Assembly (NCBI GenBank): GCA_021802115.1
Contig: JAKABA010000175.1
Span: forward strand, 1 to 8,269
Reading direction: 5' to 3'
Length of the DNA stretch: 8,269 nt
Origin: a bacterium
GTDB lineage: Bacteria > Chloroflexota > Dormibacteria > UBA8260 > Bog-877
The first letter of the stretch is position 1, and every line of letters starts with the position of its first letter. The notes beneath the pieces were generated by a model, which ran no database searches, was not told where the DNA came from, and saw nothing but the letters and a program-made list of their open reading frames with translations. The position numbers and the translations under genes were made by a program. Positions 1 through 5,776 of this stretch are shown here, one piece after another.

Positions 1-2
1 CC

Positions 3-98
3 CTCGCCCACCCGGAAGACGTCCTCGGCGCCGCTTCTGGAGTCGACAGCATGCTGCGCGAAGCCCAAGTCCACGGGGACGGCCCCCGGGCGGGCTGA
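3..98 (+). CDS. C-terminal end of an unidentified protein (partial)
   Basis: This frame is open from the left edge and ends at a TGA at 96-98, giving about 31 residues that begin LAHPEDVLGAASGVDSMLRE and finish DGPRAG. The composition looks like an ordinary soluble C-terminus: an acidic and hydrophobic helix-like part, then a Gly/Pro/Asp-rich tail. I do not recognise the family and no motif is visible. Another frame (codons starting at 1, 4, 7...) is also open here, but its translation, rich in Ser, Thr, Pro and Cys, looks like a shadow. If real, the gene lies upstream of icd in the same direction, separated by more than 300 bases. Confidence 0.3.
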   Translation, partial: LAHPEDVLGAASGVDSMLREAQVHGDGPRAG

Positions 99-419
99 CA
101 GCACCGGGCCGGAGTGCCGCGACGAGCGGCGAATGGACGGCGCGCTCAAGGCGGCTGATGCCCTCGTCGTGCCTCGGCGGTGGCGGCAGGCGATGGCGCG
201 GATCGCGGGGAAGGCTGCGTCGCACGGCATCCGGGTCACCAGCGAGCCCGGCCCTCGCTGCGCTACGCTGGCGCTGGTGGATCCGGCGGGAAGCTTTGGG
301 CGGAGCCACAGTCGGGTACCCACGCCTTCGGTCTCCGCTCGGGCGCCCGCCCAGGCCCGCTTCCGCTCCACCTGGTTCACGGCCGTCCGCTCCGCGCTTT
401 TGTTCACAGATGAGATGAG
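99..419. other. Non-coding or weakly coding stretch upstream of icd
   Basis: No recognisable gene is visible here. One frame is open from the left edge to a TGA at 421-423, with an ATG at 133 that would give a 96-residue Arg/Ala/Pro-rich peptide. It has no Shine-Dalgarno sequence, no known motif and a composition typical of chance frames in GC-rich DNA. Its TGA does overlap the possible GTG start of icd at 420 as GTGA, so a small leader gene cannot be fully excluded. The last ~40 bases before icd are relatively T-rich (around 391-405) and may hold the icd promoter, but I find no convincing -35/-10 pair. No terminator with a T-tract follows the upstream frame. Confidence 0.4.
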
Positions 420-423
420 GTGA
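417..423 (+). promoter_or_regulatory. Ribosome binding site deciding the icd start
   Basis: The sequence GAGGTGA matches the anti-Shine-Dalgarno complement. GAGG (417-420) ends 5 bases before the ATG at 426. This supports ATG 426 over the in-frame GTG at 420, which lies inside the motif itself and has nothing comparable upstream. Confidence 0.6.
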
Positions 424-425
424 GT

Positions 426-1643
426 ATGTCCAAGATCAGAGTCGCCAACCCGGTGGTCGAGCTGGATGGAGACGAGATGACCCGGATCATCTGGCAGCTG
501 ATCAAGGACCGGCTGATCCTTCCCCACCTCGAGGTGGACTTGGACTACTACGACCTCGGCATCGAGCACCGGGATGAGACCGACGACCAGGTCACGGTCG
601 AGGCGGCCGAAGCCATCAAGCGACATGGGGTGGGCGTCAAGTGCGCCACCATCACCCCCGACGAGGCCAGGGTCAAGGAGTTCGGTTTGAAGCGGATGTG
701 GCGGTCACCCAACGGGACCATCCGCAACATCCTGGGCGGGGTGATCTTCAGGGAGCCGATCGTGATGCGCAACATCCCACGGCTGGTCCCCAGCTGGACC
801 AAGCCGATCGTGATCGGACGCCACGCCCACGGGGACCAGTACCGGGCGACGGACTTCCTGGTGCCCGGCCCCGGCCGGGTGACCATCAGCTACACGCCCG
901 CCGACGGTGGTGAGCCGATGGAGTTCACCGTGGCTGACTTCCAGGGCGGGGGGGTGGCGATGGCGATGTACAACTACGACGACTCGATCCGCGACTTCGC
1001 CAGGGCCTCGTTGAGCTATGGCCTGAAGCGCGGGCTGCCCGTCTACCTGTCCACCAAGAACACCATCCTCAAGGTCTACGACGGCCGCTTCAAGGACATC
1101 TTCCAGGAGGTCTTCGAGAGTGAGTTCCGCACCAGGTTCGACGCCGCCGGACTGACCTACGAGCACCGGCTCATCGATGACATGGTGGCCGCCGCCATCA
1201 AGTGGGAGGGCGGCTACGTCTGGGCCTGCAAGAACTACGACGGAGATGTTCAATCCGACACGGTCGCCCAGGGCTTCGGCTCCCTGGGCCTGATGACCAG
1301 CGTGCTGCTGACGCCTGACGGTCGCACCATGGAGGCGGAGGCGGCTCACGGCACGGTGACCCGCCACTACCGGCTGCACCAGCAGGGGCTGCCCACCTCC
1401 ACCAACCCCATCGCCTCGATCTTCGCCTGGACCAGGGCGCTGGCTCATCGCGGGGAGCTGGACGCGACCCCAGAGGTGGTGCGGTTCGCAGAGACCCTGG
1501 AGGAGGTGTGCGTGGCCACTGTCGAGTCGGGACGGATGACCAAGGACCTGGCCCTGCTCGCGGGCCCCGAGGTCAGCTGGCTCTCCACCGAGGACTTCAT
1601 AGGCGCTCTGGCCCAGGAGCTGACCGCGCGCATGTCCAACTGA
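426..1643 (+). CDS. icd: NADP-dependent isocitrate dehydrogenase (eukaryote-type homodimer)
   Basis: Cytosolic enzyme that decarboxylates isocitrate to 2-oxoglutarate and reduces NADP+ in the TCA cycle. The 405 residues match the usual length of the subfamily that includes human IDH1/IDH2, rather than the E. coli Icd type. Family landmarks are present: the start [30 protein letters not shown] (94-105), [15 protein letters not shown] (130-144), LIDDMVA (249-255), NYDGDVQSD (270-278) and [12 protein letters not shown] (303-314). Substrate and metal residues can be placed by comparison with IDH1: T77, S94, R100, R109, R132, Y139, K211, D251, D274 and D278. The first six keep the human numbering and the rest are shifted by one. 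ATG 426 is preferred because of the ribosome binding site and the family N-terminus; GTG 420 would add two residues. The gene faces tRNA-Pro and rdgB convergently. The protein looks intact. Confidence 0.97.
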   Translation: MSKIRVANPVVELDGDEMTRIIWQLIKDRLILPHLEVDLDYYDLGIEHRDETDDQVTVEAAEAIKRHGVGVKCATITPDEARVKEFGLKRMWRSPNGTIRNILGGVIFREPIVMRNIPRLVPSWTKPIVIGRHAHGDQYRATDFLVPGPGRVTISYTPADGGEPMEFTVADFQGGGVAMAMYNYDDSIRDFARASLSYGLKRGLPVYLSTKNTILKVYDGRFKDIFQEVFESEFRTRFDAAGLTYEHRLIDDMVAAAIKWEGGYVWACKNYDGDVQSDTVAQGFGSLGLMTSVLLTPDGRTMEAEAAHGTVTRHYRLHQQGLPTSTNPIASIFAWTRALAHRGELDATPEVVRFAETLEEVCVATVESGRMTKDLALLAGPEVSWLSTEDFIGALAQELTARMSN

Positions 1644-1647
1644 GCCC

Positions 1648-1661
1648 GCCCCGGGTGGGGC
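1648..1661. terminator. Weak hairpin just after icd stop
   Basis: GCCCC (1648-1652) and GGGGC (1657-1661) form a 5-bp all-GC stem with the four-base loop GGGT, starting 4 bases after the icd stop codon. No T-tract follows, so this is not a classical intrinsic terminator. It could still pause or terminate transcription in either direction between the convergent icd and tRNA-Pro units. Confidence 0.3.
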
Positions 1662-1707
1662 CACCGGCGGTCTTGCGACGTGAGTGTCGTCTGCCCGCCC
1701 TTGGACT

Positions 1708-1738
1708 TGGTGGTCACCGCCATCGGTCGCGACCGGTC
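1708..1738. repeat. Cluster of adjoining inverted repeats between icd and tRNA-Pro
   Basis: Three short dyads lie next to one another: TGGTG/CGCCA around loop GTCAC (1708-1722, one T-G wobble), the perfect 12-base palindrome CGGTCGCGACCG (1724-1735), and the overlapping perfect palindrome GACCGGTC (1731-1738). They sit downstream of the 3' end of tRNA-Pro and downstream of icd. No T-tract is present. They may be transcript-end hairpins or a protein-binding dyad; the sequence does not decide. Confidence 0.35.
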
Positions 1739-1753
1739 GGCCAGGCGGAGCCG

Positions 1754-1825
1754 TCGGGGCGGCAGGATTCGAACCTGCGACCTCCACTTCCCAAAAGTGG
1801 CGTGCTACCCCTGCACCACGCCCCG
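1754..1825 (-). tRNA. tRNA-Pro, anticodon UGG
   Basis: The 72-base cloverleaf folds fully. The acceptor stem CGGGGCG/CGCCCCG has 7 perfect pairs (1819-1825 with 1755-1761) and the discriminator is A at 1754. The D stem is GTGC/GCAC with loop AGGGGTA. The anticodon stem CCACT/AGTGG has loop TTTGGGA, and the T stem GCAGG/CCTGC has loop TTCGAAT. The anticodon TGG occupies 1791-1793, read on the - strand, with T33 before it and G37 after it, as expected for proline tRNAs. The terminal CCA is not encoded (CGG follows), so the transcript needs 3' trimming and CCA addition. It is the last element of the - strand run, about 80 bases after rdgB. The UGG anticodon can in principle read several CCN codons by wobble. 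Confidence 0.96.
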
Positions 1826-1856
1826 TGCGGCCCCGGCCGTCGCCGCCGGTCGCACC

Positions 1857-1862
1857 ATCATA
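1857..1862 (-). promoter_or_regulatory. Candidate -10 box for tRNA-Pro
   Basis: On the - strand the hexamer TATGAT lies in a small AT-rich island (ATCAATATGATGG) within very GC-rich DNA, 31 bases before the tRNA 5' end, which would leave a leader of about 25 bases. No good -35 hexamer is found 17 bases upstream. The tRNA may therefore have its own promoter as well as read-through from rdgB. Confidence 0.35.
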
Positions 1863-1905
1863 TTGATCGCCCCGACCCGCCCACCTCGGCCAGCCAGCCC
1901 GGCGG

Positions 1906-2547
1906 TCAGCCAGGCCGGCCCCTGAGCGCGCGGATCAGGGCCTGAGCCGCGCGACCGCGGTGGCTGAGGCCGTCCTTCTCCGCCTCGCCGAGCTCGGCCA
2001 TGGTCTTGGTGTGGCCGTCCGGCACGAAGATGGGATCGTAGCCGAAGCCGCCGCTGCCTCGCGGCGATCCCAAGAGAGTGCCCCGCACCACTCCTTCCAC
2101 GAAGAGCGGTGGCCGGCCGCCGGGAGCCAGGTACGCCAGCACGCAGCGGAACGTGGCGCCGCGGCTGTCGGCGGGCAAGGCCGCCACCCGCTCCGCCAGC
2201 GCTTCCATCATCTGCTTGGAGCTGAAGCCATCACCCATCCACCTCGCCGTGTGCAGCCCGGGCCAGCCCCCAAAGGCGTCCAGCTCGAGCCCGCTGTCGT
2301 CGGCGAGGGCGGCAAGCCCAGTTCCAGCCTGGACAGCACCCGCCTTGATCGCGGCATTCTCGCGGTAGCTGGCGCCATTCTCATCCCAGCGGATGGCATG
2401 GCCCCCCGGGCACTCGTCGACGCTGACCAGAGCCCACGGCAGCTGCGCCAGCAGTCGCCGCAGCTCAGCCAGCTTGCCGTGGTTGCGGCTGGCCAGTGCG
2501 ACTCGGAGCTGCCCCGTCAGCCCGGGGATCGGCGCGGAGGTGCTCAG
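1906..2547 (-). CDS. rdgB: XTP/dITP pyrophosphatase (RdgB/HAM1 family), likely non-ATG start
   Basis: Cytosolic house-cleaning enzyme that hydrolyses non-canonical purine triphosphates (ITP, dITP, XTP) to monophosphates, keeping them out of DNA and RNA. Numbered from the CTG at 2547, it has the N-terminal nucleotide loop SRNHGK (20-25), an ENAAIKA helix (63-69), the catalytic metal motif ADDSG (82-86, Asp83/Asp84), GGFGYDPIF (167-175) and C-terminal SHRG (195-198). All are family hallmarks. At 213 residues it is slightly longer than the E. coli protein (197). The start is the odd point: between the rph reading frame and the conserved RVALASRN stretch there is no in-frame ATG, GTG or TTG. The CTG at 2547-2545 overlaps the rph stop as CTGA, mimicking the ATGA couplings elsewhere in this run, and is my choice. 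A CTG at 2520-2518 would give 204 residues. Neither has a strong ribosome binding site. Function is certain; the start is not. Confidence 0.93.
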   Translation of the reverse strand: MSTSAPIPGLTGQLRVALASRNHGKLAELRRLLAQLPWALVSVDECPGGHAIRWDENGASYRENAAIKAGAVQAGTGLAALADDSGLELDAFGGWPGLHTARWMGDGFSSKQMMEALAERVAALPADSRGATFRCVLAYLAPGGRPPLFVEGVVRGTLLGSPRGSGGFGYDPIFVPDGHTKTMAELGEAEKDGLSHRGRAAQALIRALRGRPG

Positions 2548-3269
2548 GACTCGGTCGATCCCAGAGCCGCCCGCTGGGCCCTGAGGATGTCCTGGATACC
2601 GCCCTCGGCCAGGCTCAAGATCGGCTCCAGCTGGTCCCGGCGCAGGGCCACGCCTTCGGCCGTCCCCTGGACCTCGACTATTTCGAGCCGCTCGGTCATG
2701 ACCAGATTGAGGTCGGTGGAAGCCCGACTGTCCTCCTCGTAGTCCAGGTCCACCAGGGGGGCCCCGTCCACCAGGCCCGCGCTGACCGCCGCCACCTGCC
2801 GTAGCAGGGGATCGGACCTCACCATGCCGGCCTCGAGGAGCCGGCGGCAGGCCAGCGCCAGCGCCACGAATCCGCCCGAGATGGAGGCGGTGCGGGTGCC
2901 GCCATCGGCGCGGATGACATCGCAGTCCACGATCACGGTGCGCTCGCCCAGCAGTCGCATGTCGACCGCCGCCCTCAGGCTGCGCGCGACCAGGCGCTGG
3001 ATCTCCTGGGAACGCCCGTCGATCCTGCCCCCGCGCTCCCTGGGGCTGCGCTCCTGGGTTGATCTGGGCAACATGCCATACTCGGCGGTCACCCACCCCA
3101 GCCGGGTGCCCCGCCGGTGGGCGGGCACCCGCTCCTCAATGGTGGCGGTGCAGAGGACGTGGGTGCCGCCGATGGTGATGGCGACGGCGCCCTCCGCCCA
3201 GCTGTCCGACATCGGCGCGATGGTGAGCGGCCGGATGCTGGATGGTGAGCGACCGCCGGGGCGCGCCAT
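2544..3269 (-). CDS. rph: Ribonuclease PH
   Basis: Phosphorolytic 3'-to-5' exoribonuclease that uses phosphate to trim tRNA precursors and some other RNAs at the 3' end; the family works as a hexameric ring in the cytosol. The 241 residues match family length. Signatures are GRSPSSIRPL at the N-terminus (6-15), GWVTAEYGMLPRST (58-71), GRSQEIQRL (85-93) with phosphate-binding Arg86, CDVIRADGGTRTASI (116-130) including Arg126, Asp180 and Asp186 in the metal-binding region, and EVQGTAEG (199-206). The ATG at 3269 shares one base with the tatC stop (TGATG). It has no Shine-Dalgarno sequence, so translation is probably coupled to tatC. The conserved N-terminal GRS motif supports this start. The stop overlaps the presumed rdgB start. 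A tRNA lacking an encoded CCA lies downstream in the same run, a natural type of substrate. Confidence 0.97.
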   Translation of the reverse strand: MARPGGRSPSSIRPLTIAPMSDSWAEGAVAITIGGTHVLCTATIEERVPAHRRGTRLGWVTAEYGMLPRSTQERSPRERGGRIDGRSQEIQRLVARSLRAAVDMRLLGERTVIVDCDVIRADGGTRTASISGGFVALALACRRLLEAGMVRSDPLLRQVAAVSAGLVDGAPLVDLDYEEDSRASTDLNLVMTERLEIVEVQGTAEGVALRRDQLEPILSLAEGGIQDILRAQRAALGSTES

Positions 3270-4057
3270 CAGCGGTGAAGGACGTGGCGGATGAACAGGA
3301 TGCTGCCCTCGTAGAAGACGATCAGGGCGATCGACAAGAAGGTGGGGGTGAAGGGATCAGCGCCAGGGGTGACGACCAAGGCCACGAACACTATCACGAA
3401 GACCGCCACCTTCCGCCAGCGCCGCAGCTGCTGGCTGCTCACGATCCCCGCGGCGCCCAGGAGGCAGAGGGCGACCGGCATCTCGAAGGTCACCCCGAAG
3501 ACCAGTACCACCAGAGCCAGGAACGAGAGGTAGGCACCGAGGTCGGGCAGGTAGACCGCGTTGCTGCCCAAGAAGGTCGCCAGGAAGGCGAGCCCGATGG
3601 GGATGACGAAGTAGGCGAACAGGCCGCCCAGCGCGAAGAAGAACAGGGTGCCGAACACGAACGGAAAGGCCAGCCGGCGCTCGGTTGCCCGCAGCCCGGG
3701 AGCGATGAAGCGCCAGATCTGCCAGACCACGACCGGGAGCGCCAGGATCGCGCCCGCCACCGCCGCCACCTCGAAAGGGATCGCCAGTCCCTGGATCGGG
3801 CTGGTCACCACCACCCTCTGCCCGAACGGCGAGTGGGTGTGGGCCAGGGCCAGGTGCAGCGGACGCTCGAGAATCGCGATCAGGCGCTGGTTGAAGATGA
3901 ACGCCACGACGGTGGTGGCCGCCCACGCGATCAGGCAGATGATGATCGCGCGCCGCAACTCCTCGAGATGCTCCACCAGGGTGAGCTCCCGGTCCTCCAG
4001 CGCTGGAGGTGACAGGGGCCGGCGCACGGCCGACCACCCTAGGCGGCGGGCGGCCAT
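3269..4057 (-). CDS. tatC: Sec-independent protein translocase TatC
   Basis: Polytopic membrane protein that recognises twin-arginine signal peptides and, with TatA, exports folded proteins. Landmarks are HLEELR (30-35) just before the first membrane segment, FIAPGLRATERR (117-128) with the key acidic residue Glu126, FGVTFEMP (187-194) and TPGADP (230-235). Hydrophobic segments lie near 37-55, 96-116, 131-160, 175-203 and 217-256 (the last long enough for two), consistent with the usual six spans. The 262 residues from ATG 4057 are normal. That ATG has no ribosome binding site, whereas an in-frame GTG at 4027-4025 has AGGGTGG six bases upstream (4034-4040) and would give 252 residues, so the start is uncertain. 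It lies 22 bases after tatA and overlaps rph by one base. Confidence 0.96.
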   Translation of the reverse strand: MAARRLGWSAVRRPLSPPALEDRELTLVEHLEELRRAIIICLIAWAATTVVAFIFNQRLIAILERPLHLALAHTHSPFGQRVVVTSPIQGLAIPFEVAAVAGAILALPVVVWQIWRFIAPGLRATERRLAFPFVFGTLFFFALGGLFAYFVIPIGLAFLATFLGSNAVYLPDLGAYLSFLALVVLVFGVTFEMPVALCLLGAAGIVSSQQLRRWRKVAVFVIVFVALVVTPGADPFTPTFLSIALIVFYEGSILFIRHVLHR

Positions 4058-4079
4058 GAGGTGACGGGAGGCCGGGGAA

Positions 4080-4352
4080 TCAGCCCGCCAGCTCGGATGG
4101 ACCCGGCTCAGCGGCGACGTCCGCCCCCGGGGCGGGGCCGGTAGCAGCCGGGGCGGGCCCGGTGGGCGGAGCGGGGGGCTGGTTCAAGGTGGTGAGCTGA
4201 CTGGCTTCGTGGGCCGCGGACTGGGTGGCCGATCGAAACTCGTTGATGGCCTTGCCCAGGGACTGACCCAGCTCCGGCAACCGCTTGGGGCCGAAGACCA
4301 CCAGGGCGATCAGCAGCAGGATGAGGAGATAAATCCAGTGGTCACTGAACAT
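4080..4352 (-). CDS. tatA: Twin-arginine translocase subunit TatA
   Basis: Single-span protein that oligomerises with TatC to form the export pathway for folded proteins. The 90 residues show the family plan: a short N-terminal part, a membrane helix (about 5-20), the hinge motif FGPKRLPELG (20-29), an amphipathic helix (about 27-50), and a disordered Pro/Ala/Gly tail (58-90) that repeats TGPAP. ATG 4352 is chosen because the membrane helix starts right after it, as is usual, and AGG lies 5 bases upstream. An upstream ATG at 4409 would add 19 residues that look non-native and would include the promoter-proximal leader. Separate tatB is absent from this window; TatA may serve both roles. A good promoter lies just upstream, so tatA-tatC-rph-rdgB could form its own transcription unit. 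Confidence 0.93.
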   Translation of the reverse strand: MFSDHWIYLLILLLIALVVFGPKRLPELGQSLGKAINEFRSATQSAAHEASQLTTLNQPPAPPTGPAPAATGPAPGADVAAEPGPSELAG

Positions 4353-4391
4353 GGAAGCCTGCCTCGTGGGGAAATTGGCGAAACCGGCCGG

Positions 4392-4400
4392 AGTATAGCA
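4392..4400 (-). promoter_or_regulatory. Extended -10 promoter for tatA-tatC-rph-rdgB
   Basis: On the - strand TGCTATACT matches an extended -10 element (TGn plus TATAAT-like TATACT). It lies in the ~99-base gap between hemL and tatA, with a predicted start near 4385 and an untranslated leader of about 33 bases. A TTGATC further upstream is too far (28 bases) to be a normal -35, as is common for extended -10 promoters. Confidence 0.5.
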
Positions 4401-4451
4401 CCGGCCCACCGGGAGGCCTGCCGTCGATCAAGGCGGTTGAGCGCCCACCGC

Positions 4452-5750
4452 TCACGACCGGGGCGACCGGCTGGGCACCTCCAGCGCCTGCGCGAACGCC
4501 TCCACCACCAGGTCGACTCCCGCCTCATCATGGGCCAACGACAAAAAGCTCGACTCGAACTGTGAGGGCGGCCAGAAGACACCCCGGTCGAGCAGCCCAC
4601 GATGCACCCGGGCGAACAGCTGCAGATCGCTGCGGGCCGCGCTCGCATAGTCGACCACCGCCTCCGCGGTGAAGAAGAAGGTCAGCATGGAACCCACGCG
4701 GTTGACCTGCAGCGGCACCCGCTGCTGGGCACCCGCCTGGCGGAGACCCTGCTCCAGCCGCGAACCCAGCTCCTCCAGCCTCAGGTACGGTTGGTCGTCG
4801 CCGAGCCGCCTCAGCGTGGCGAGCCCGGCCGCCACCGCCAAGGGGCTGCCACTCAGGGTCCCTGCCTGGTACACGGGCCCGACCGGCGCCAGCTGGCGCA
4901 TCAGGTCGGCGCGCCCGCCGAAGGCGCCGACCGGGAGGCCGCCCCCGATCACCTTGCCCAGGCAGGTGAGGTCCGGGACCACCTGGTAGACGGATTGGGC
5001 CCCGCCTCGGGCCACGCGGAAGCCGGTCATGACCTCGTCGACGATCAGCAGGGCCCCGTGGCGTGCGGTGAGGTCGCGCAGCAGTGCCAGGAATCCGGGC
5101 CGGGGGGGAACCACCCCCATGTTGCCCGCCACCGGCTCCACGATCACGGCCGCGACGCTATCGCCCGCATGCGAGAATGCCGCCTCCACCGCCGCCGGGT
5201 CGTTGTAGGGCAGGACCAGGGTGTCGGCCACGGTCTTGCCGGGAACTCCGGGAGATCCCGGGATGGCCAGGGTCGCCACCCCTGACCCCGCCTCCGCCAG
5301 CAGGGCATCGCTGTGGCCGTGGTAGCAGCCTGCGAACTTCACGATCAGATCGCGGCCGGTGGCGCCCCGGGCCAGCCGGATGGCGCTCATGGTGGCCTCG
5401 GTCCCGCTGCTGACCAGCCGCAGCATCTCCACTGAGGGCATGTACTCGCGGATCGTCTCGGCGAGCTCGACCTCCGCCCAGGTCGGCCCCCCCATCGCCT
5501 CGCCGCGGGCGAGTTGGGCCGTTATCGCGTCCACCACCGCGGGATGCAGGTGCCCCAGGATGAGTGGCCCATAGGCCAGGACCATGTCCAGGTAGCGGTT
5601 GTGGTCCAGGTCGTAGAGGTAGGCGCCGGCGGCGTGGCTGAAGAAGGGCGGGTTGCCCCCCACCGCATGAAAGGAGCGGACCGGGCTGTTGACCCCGCCG
5701 GGCAGCACCGCTGTCGCTCGGTCCATCGCGGCGGCCGAGGCCCTCCGCAA
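4452..5750 (-). CDS. hemL: Glutamate-1-semialdehyde 2,1-aminomutase
   Basis: PLP enzyme that isomerises glutamate-1-semialdehyde to 5-aminolevulinate, the last step of the C5 route to tetrapyrroles; it works in the cytosol as a dimer. The 432 residues are close to the 426 of E. coli HemL. Class III aminotransferase features are seen: PGGVNSPVRSF (17-27), SSGTEATMSAIRLAR (114-128), CYHGHSD (142-148), VDEVMTGFR (237-245) with PLP-binding Asp238, LGKVIGGGLPVGAFGG (264-279) with Schiff-base Lys266, and AGTLSGSPLA (296-305). The start is TTG at 5750, which puts 16 residues before PGGVNSP, as in E. coli (15). An ATG at 5726 would give a shorter form, and a CTG overlapping the upstream stop at 5780 a longer one. 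No clear ribosome binding site precedes the TTG, so translation may be coupled to the cyclophilin gene ending 26 bases earlier. Confidence 0.96.
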   Translation of the reverse strand: MRRASAAAMDRATAVLPGGVNSPVRSFHAVGGNPPFFSHAAGAYLYDLDHNRYLDMVLAYGPLILGHLHPAVVDAITAQLARGEAMGGPTWAEVELAETIREYMPSVEMLRLVSSGTEATMSAIRLARGATGRDLIVKFAGCYHGHSDALLAEAGSGVATLAIPGSPGVPGKTVADTLVLPYNDPAAVEAAFSHAGDSVAAVIVEPVAGNMGVVPPRPGFLALLRDLTARHGALLIVDEVMTGFRVARGGAQSVYQVVPDLTCLGKVIGGGLPVGAFGGRADLMRQLAPVGPVYQAGTLSGSPLAVAAGLATLRRLGDDQPYLRLEELGSRLEQGLRQAGAQQRVPLQVNRVGSMLTFFFTAEAVVDYASAARSDLQLFARVHRGLLDRGVFWPPSQFESSFLSLAHDEAGVDLVVEAFAQALEVPSRSPRS

Positions 5751-5776
5751 CGGGGAGGCGCCGGGTCGGGGTCCGG

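Noticed and set aside
81..110. GGCCC...GGGCC inverted repeat after the first partial frame as a terminator
   Set aside because: The loop would be about 20 bases and no T-tract follows; such GC matches are expected by chance here.
133..423. Possible 96-residue leader gene ending in GTGA overlap with icd
   Set aside because: No ribosome binding site, no recognisable motif, and an Arg/Ala/Ser/Pro composition like chance frames. The better icd start is ATG 426, which would not overlap it. Kept only as a remote possibility.
705..1787. A 360-codon open frame on the - strand opposite icd
   Set aside because: It lies antisense to a fully conserved icd and even runs through the tRNA gene. Its composition (Gly, Val, His and Pro-rich) is typical of a shadow frame in GC-rich DNA.
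1754..1825. tRNA-Pro as an integration (att) site
   Set aside because: No integrase, no duplicated tRNA 3' end and no composition change on either side.
2548..3096. Long N-terminal extension of RdgB inside rph
   Set aside because: The frame is open but reads as Gly/Arg/Pro-rich shadow of the well-conserved rph, and RdgB proteins begin near the RVALASRN core.
4439..4453. Hairpin GAGCG/CGCTC at the hemL stop as a terminator
   Set aside because: The stem is only 5 bp, overlaps the hemL stop codon and has no T-tract on the - strand.
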